A DNA stretch of 64,000 bases, taken from NCBI GenBank assembly GCA_039942715.1, contig JBDVBY010000001.1:806001-870000 (forward strand), given 5' to 3'. The stretch's first letter is position 1. Every line of letters starts with the position of its first letter. The position numbers were made by a program, and so were the translations under genes. The notes beneath the pieces were generated by a model. That model saw nothing but the letters and a program-made list of their open reading frames with translations. It ran no database searches and was not told the DNA's origin. This document shows, one piece after another, positions 60,238-64,000 of the stretch. This DNA is from JABDJX01 sp039942715. GTDB taxonomy: Bacteria; Pseudomonadota; Alphaproteobacteria; Rhodobacterales; Rhodobacteraceae.

Positions 60238-61725
60238 GTGACCCCAAAAGCCGATCAAGAAAACTGGAATGGCGTCGCAAAAAAAACAGTTAACAATTCT
60301 GTTTGGTCATTTCTGGGTTTTGCACTTGGCAAACTTGTGGCGTTCGCTGCAACGGTTGTGCTGGCAAACCTGCTTGTCCCGGAACAATTCGGACTGGTTG
60401 GCTTTTGTTTAGTAGCCATGCAATTCATCGACATCATCGGACGCTTTGGGTTTGACACCGCATTGGTGTCACGCGGGGACAGTGCCGAAGAAGATGGCAG
60501 CACAGTCCTTTTCATGGGTCTTGCCGCCGCCATTCTTGGCTATGCGATCGCCTGGTTTTCCGCACCGACCATAGCCGCATTCTTCAACGCACCTGAAATT
60601 GAATTCATGCTCCGGGTGCTGGCGATTGTGGTCATCATTGACGCGTTGACACTGGTTCCGAACGCTTTGCTTAGTTTGCGCCTGCGTTTCCGCCAAAGAC
60701 TCAAAGCAATTGTTGCCAAAAGCATTGCAAAGGGAACAACCTCTATTGCGTTTGCCTTACAAGGGTTCGGCGTCTGGTCTTTGATCTACGGTCAGATCGC
60801 TGGATCGATAGTCGCAGTAATCGCGTTCTGGCTCCTTTGCGACTGGAGGCCGAAACTGCGCTTTAACAAAGATGTAAGTCGTCAGGTCTTGCGGTATGGC
60901 GGGAGCATGATTGGCGTTGAGTTGATCGGCGCTGTTCGCTCCAGCATTGATCTTACGTTGGTTGGCCGATTTATTGGTCCTGCTGGACTTGGTCTTTATA
61001 CATTGGCCTATAAACTGCCGGAGCTTGTCATTCGCAGCCTCAGCGAAGCGGTGGGCAAAGTTTCACACCCGGTGCTGGTTGACTTCAGAAACGACCCGCA
61101 AAAGATCAGCGGGTTCTACTTGACTTACATTCGCTACATCGCGCTTTTGACGCTTCCTTTGGGTGTGGGGATGGCAGCGGTTTCAGAGGCATTTGTACTG
61201 ACGTTTTATGGGCCTAACTGGGAAATGGCTGTCTTTCCAATGCAGGCAATTTCGATTGCGCTTGCGATCACTTCAGTCAGCTTTGCCCCCGGCGTCTTGT
61301 ACAAGGCGCTCAACCGGCCCGATATCCTACGCAACATTGCGATTGTAAAACTGCCATTTTTGATCGGCGTTACGTGGTACGCTATTCGTTGGGGGATTGA
61401 TGGGGTTGCTCTGGCCAAGTTGCTCCTTGCGACCGTCTTCGTTTGGTTCGATTGCTACACAGTGAGCCGCTTTACAAAAATTCCAATCAGTTCAGTTTGG
61501 ACCGCACTTTTCCCCGCGCTGCTCGCCTCCGCTGGTATGGGGATATTGGTTAGCTGGATGACGCAATCAATGACTAACAACGGGATTTGGGAAATAGCGG
61601 CGGCAGTTGCCGTTGGCGTTCCTTTGTACGTATTGCTAGTACGCGTTGTGAGCCCCACAGCGTATTCTGAACTGAAAACCTTCCTGATCTCACAGAGAAA
61701 AGAACGGAAATCAGACGTGAGATGA
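60238..61725 (+). CDS. Wzx-type polysaccharide flippase
   Basis: 495 residues with GTG start. About fourteen membrane helices. WSFLGFALGKLVAFAATVVLANLLVPEQFGLVG at the N-terminus is the typical MATE/PST (polysaccharide transport) signature. It flips lipid-linked oligosaccharide units to the periplasm for the polymerase/ligase at 53792. An 84 bp gap separates it from the GT2 gene; it remains part of the same cluster by orientation. Confidence 0.92.
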   Translation: MTPKADQENWNGVAKKTVNNSVWSFLGFALGKLVAFAATVVLANLLVPEQFGLVGFCLVAMQFIDIIGRFGFDTALVSRGDSAEEDGSTVLFMGLAAAILGYAIAWFSAPTIAAFFNAPEIEFMLRVLAIVVIIDALTLVPNALLSLRLRFRQRLKAIVAKSIAKGTTSIAFALQGFGVWSLIYGQIAGSIVAVIAFWLLCDWRPKLRFNKDVSRQVLRYGGSMIGVELIGAVRSSIDLTLVGRFIGPAGLGLYTLAYKLPELVIRSLSEAVGKVSHPVLVDFRNDPQKISGFYLTYIRYIALLTLPLGVGMAAVSEAFVLTFYGPNWEMAVFPMQAISIALAITSVSFAPGVLYKALNRPDILRNIAIVKLPFLIGVTWYAIRWGIDGVALAKLLLATVFVWFDCYTVSRFTKIPISSVWTALFPALLASAGMGILVSWMTQSMTNNGIWEIAAAVAVGVPLYVLLVRVVSPTAYSELKTFLISQRKERKSDVR

Positions 61726-61778
61726 CGGTGTATTGAATTGGAGCGCTACCGAAATACGTGCATCCTATATGCAATGGT

Positions 61779-62954
61779 ATGACGCATAGAGAATACAAAG
61801 GACGACTTGTTTTGTTAGACCAAAATTTCAGACGCATTGCTTGGCGGTCAATAACCTTGCGCCGTTTGCAAACAGTGGCGTGTACATCCCTGTTCATAGG
61901 GTTAGCTGCGTGTGCTCCGACGTCTGCAAACAATGGCAGCGGCCAAGGACAGAAAGCGTCGAACAACTCGACGATAAAGACGTTTCTTCCCTGGAACCAA
62001 AATCGAAAAAATTTGGGGCGATACGATCTAGGATGGCAAGCTACACCACAGCGCCACCCAGGCAATGGCATTTCACTGGCCGAGATACTTTGGGGCTATA
62101 CTTATCCGGGTAGGCATTGGGCAAATTACCCCGGATTGGATGCCTTTCATCTAAAAAACTCCTCGCGTAGAACAGAAGACGGCAAGCAAGTTGATCTGAG
62201 GATCACAGACCCGAAATTTCCTAATTTTATAGGCGATATTGCCGTTCGTCAGGTCAAGCGGTTTGGCGTAGACGGCGTTTTGCTGGATGGTTGGATCGAC
62301 GAACCCGCTCGAAGAATCCCGGTCGCGCAGCAAAAAGCGGCGCGTGTGCGGATTGCAAAGGCCATTCGATCAAAAGTTAGCGACGACTTCACGATCATTG
62401 GTAACGTTGGGTGGAGGTCCGATACATCAACGCATCGCTATCTGAATGGCGCGTATGTAGAACTCTTTAAGAAGGCAACTCGTCGTTACACTTCATCCCA
62501 AATTCGGGAAATTGAAAGCCTTATGATGTTGCACGACAGCAGGCTTCGAGAGCCTCGTATCGTTGCGATTGAAACGTGGCGCGTGAACACCGGCAGCCGC
62601 CGCCGGGATGCGGCCACTAATCTTCGTTTTGCGCGCCTTTTTGCGGCAATGACTGCGGTCGTCCCTAGGAATGGCTATTTTATATATGCCGACAACAATT
62701 CGGACTCATCCTTGCATGACCACGATCACGTATATTACGATTTTTATGACATTGATTTAGGCGGACCAATTGGCGGTGCAGTGCGTGTCAAAGATGGGGT
62801 CAAATACAAACGCTACCGCGATGGATTGATTGCTTTTAATCGCACAAAGCGCAGAGCAAGCATCTCAATTTCTGGACTTCCCAACATCACAATTGAAGGT
62901 GAGACCGGGATATTCTGTCGGATAAATCAAAGCCGTGTGGATTGCGACATTTGA
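61779..62954 (+). CDS. putative lipoprotein, glycoside hydrolase-like (GHL15-like) protein
   Basis: 391 residues from ATG 61779. Other in-frame starts are GTG 61758 and TTG 61857; the TTG start would give an ideal lipoprotein signal RRLQTVACTSLFIGLAAC. The mature part resembles the TIM-barrel 'putative glycoside hydrolase family 15' group: ILWGYTYPGRHWANYPGLDAF, FIGDIAVRQVKRFGVDGVLLDGW (candidate acidic residue), TIIGNVGW and ATNLRFARLFAAMTAV. Lipid-anchored and in the exopolysaccharide cluster, it may trim or process the glycan. Activity unproven. Confidence 0.65.
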   Translation: MTHREYKGRLVLLDQNFRRIAWRSITLRRLQTVACTSLFIGLAACAPTSANNGSGQGQKASNNSTIKTFLPWNQNRKNLGRYDLGWQATPQRHPGNGISLAEILWGYTYPGRHWANYPGLDAFHLKNSSRRTEDGKQVDLRITDPKFPNFIGDIAVRQVKRFGVDGVLLDGWIDEPARRIPVAQQKAARVRIAKAIRSKVSDDFTIIGNVGWRSDTSTHRYLNGAYVELFKKATRRYTSSQIREIESLMMLHDSRLREPRIVAIETWRVNTGSRRRDAATNLRFARLFAAMTAVVPRNGYFIYADNNSDSSLHDHDHVYYDFYDIDLGGPIGGAVRVKDGVKYKRYRDGLIAFNRTKRRASISISGLPNITIEGETGIFCRINQSRVDCDI

Positions 62955-62978
62955 GGATATGGTGAGCGCTGTGCCGCT

Positions 62979-64000
62979 TTAGTCAGCGTTGTCTAATTCT
63001 TTGTAGCAGGCGCGCATTTGTTTCATCCAGCGTTCTTCAGAGTGATCCTGTTCGACTTTATTTCTTCCGCTCAACCCAAGTTTGTGACGCTCGGCTTTGT
63101 CCTGAACAAGATGAGCAAGCCCAGCAGTCAGCGCTGATGCGTCCCCCGCTGGAACAACGATTCCGCATTCTTCGCCAACGACTGTTCTGATGTCACCAAC
63201 ATCTGGAACAACGACCGGTAACCGTGTTGCCATCGCTTCCAGCATAGAAATCGGCAAGCCTTCGATCCTCGAGGACAAAGCGAAGATGTCGGCAGCAAAC
63301 AGTAAGTCTTGCACGTCAGTGCGTGCGCCAAGAAGCTTTACTTTGGCGGCCAATCCCAGGTCGTCAATCTGACTTTGAAGGCTTTCCTTGAGTGGCCCGG
63401 TTCCAACAATCCAAAGTTCGACATCGCTCTGTGTTTGCGCAAGCTCATGGAAAGCAGAAATCAAGGTAGGCAAATCTTTCTTGGGCAACAAGCTTGCCAC
63501 TGTGATTACGACGACCGCAGTCTCGGACGTCGCAAGAGTCTCTCTTATATCTCGCCGTTTTTCCCCTGGTGCCGCGTCTGGCAAAGGAACGGTGTTCTCG
63601 ATCGTTAGAATGTCATGGCGCGGCAGAAATTTGCTCCATGCCTGTGTGACAAGCGGGCCAACCGAAATAACCTTGTCTGCAAAGTTTCGGATCACGCACC
63701 GATGCAGACGAAAGCGTAGTCTTTGACGCCAATTGTCGACGGTATCGCTTACGTTATGCAAAGTGACGACTGTCTTGCGGCCAGAAAGCTTTGCAAGGGG
63801 CAGAAAAACAATGCCTGAATACTGCATGTGCACGTGAACAATGGGCGACGCCGAAGCCCGCAACGCAGATCTCGCCATTGCCCATGTTTTGGGTGACAAG
63901 AGACGAGATGATTTTAGGATCTGAAGTGGAATAGAAGACGCCGCCACGTCAGCTTCCCATGCAGTGTTGCGGCGTGACATAGCTATGACACTGGATTCTT
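62979..64000 (-). CDS. glycosyltransferase family 4, truncated by window end
   Basis: Reverse-strand frame is open from the stop at 62979 to the window edge. An internal ATG at 63980 exists but in-frame codons ESSVIA precede it and the usual GT4 N-terminal segment is missing, so the true start lies outside. HVHMQYSGIVFLPLAKLSGRKTVVTLHNVSD, VITVASLLPKKDLPTLISAF and SRIEGLPISMLEAMATRLPVVVPDVGD are GT4 hallmarks. It adds a sugar to the cluster's polysaccharide and is convergent with the lipoprotein gene. Confidence 0.9.
   Translation of the reverse strand, partial: ESSVIAMSRRNTAWEADVAASSIPLQILKSSRLLSPKTWAMARSALRASASPIVHVHMQYSGIVFLPLAKLSGRKTVVTLHNVSDTVDNWRQRLRFRLHRCVIRNFADKVISVGPLVTQAWSKFLPRHDILTIENTVPLPDAAPGEKRRDIRETLATSETAVVVITVASLLPKKDLPTLISAFHELAQTQSDVELWIVGTGPLKESLQSQIDDLGLAAKVKLLGARTDVQDLLFAADIFALSSRIEGLPISMLEAMATRLPVVVPDVGDIRTVVGEECGIVVPAGDASALTAGLAHLVQDKAERHKLGLSGRNKVEQDHSEERWMKQMRACYKELDNAD

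Noticed and set aside
1..64000. tRNA, rRNA, riboswitches, insertion sequences, phage genes
   Set aside because: None was recognised by eye; a covariance-model search could still find small RNAs.

Overview
The window reads as a chromosomal segment of a marine alphaproteobacterium, most likely of the Roseobacter group (Rhodobacterales). The evidence is the gene repertoire: tripartite tricarboxylate transporter, taurine-type binding protein, many LysR/GntR/IclR-controlled catabolic units, paired OmpA proteins and polysaccharide genes. Moderate-to-high GC and frequent GTG/TTG starts agree. No rRNA, tRNA, insertion sequence, phage or CRISPR array was recognised.

Layout. 1-2.6 kb: end of an old-yellow-enzyme oxidoreductase, a LysR regulator and a TetR regulator. 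2.7-4.7 kb: a tightly overlapping membrane protein / acyl carrier protein / cobalamin-type radical SAM operon divergent from TetR. 4.7-15.6 kb: a carboxylic-acid uptake and catabolism region with a TctE/TctD-like two-component system, TctC binding protein, fused TctA-TctB permease, PrpF-like isomerase, a D-2-hydroxyacid dehydrogenase, an AbrB-type membrane protein, a GntR regulator and a TcuA-like flavoprotein; two GTATAC-centred palindromes are probably GntR operators. 15.7-18.4 kb: Tat-exported dioxygenase-like protein, ferric-reductase-like cytochrome, LysR and secreted SnoaL-like protein. 18.5-20.8 kb: large MscS channel.

21-26.1 kb: a minus-strand glycosylation/sulfation/methylation operon whose first gene is split by a frameshift. 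26.3-37.2 kb: a DUF3604 protein, a LysR regulator and a long plus-strand run of exported and membrane proteins (six-gene core, then a ferric-reductase-like cytochrome, a lipoprotein phosphodiesterase and a double CDGSH/glutamate-synthase fusion). It shares three gene types with the 15.7-18.4 kb locus. 37.3-41.6 kb: envelope genes (YceI-OmpA fusion, coiled-coil OmpA protein, secreted CXXCH protein). 41.9-49.4 kb: an IclR-linked catabolic operon with a diiron hydroxylase, a PDR-type reductase and a PanB-like lyase, plus FAH-type hydrolase and amine-oxidase-like flavoprotein. 49.7-50.9 kb: LuxR-type regulator with an NTF2-like sensor domain. 51-64 kb: an exopolysaccharide cluster with initiating sugar transferase, glycosyltransferases, chain-length protein, polymerase/ligase, flippase, a beta-helix polysaccharide lyase-like protein carrying a VEDVEPP tandem repeat, and a lipoprotein that may be a glycoside hydrolase; its last glycosyltransferase runs off the window.

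Function calls rest on motif and family recognition by eye. Substrates and pathway assignments are inference unless stated.
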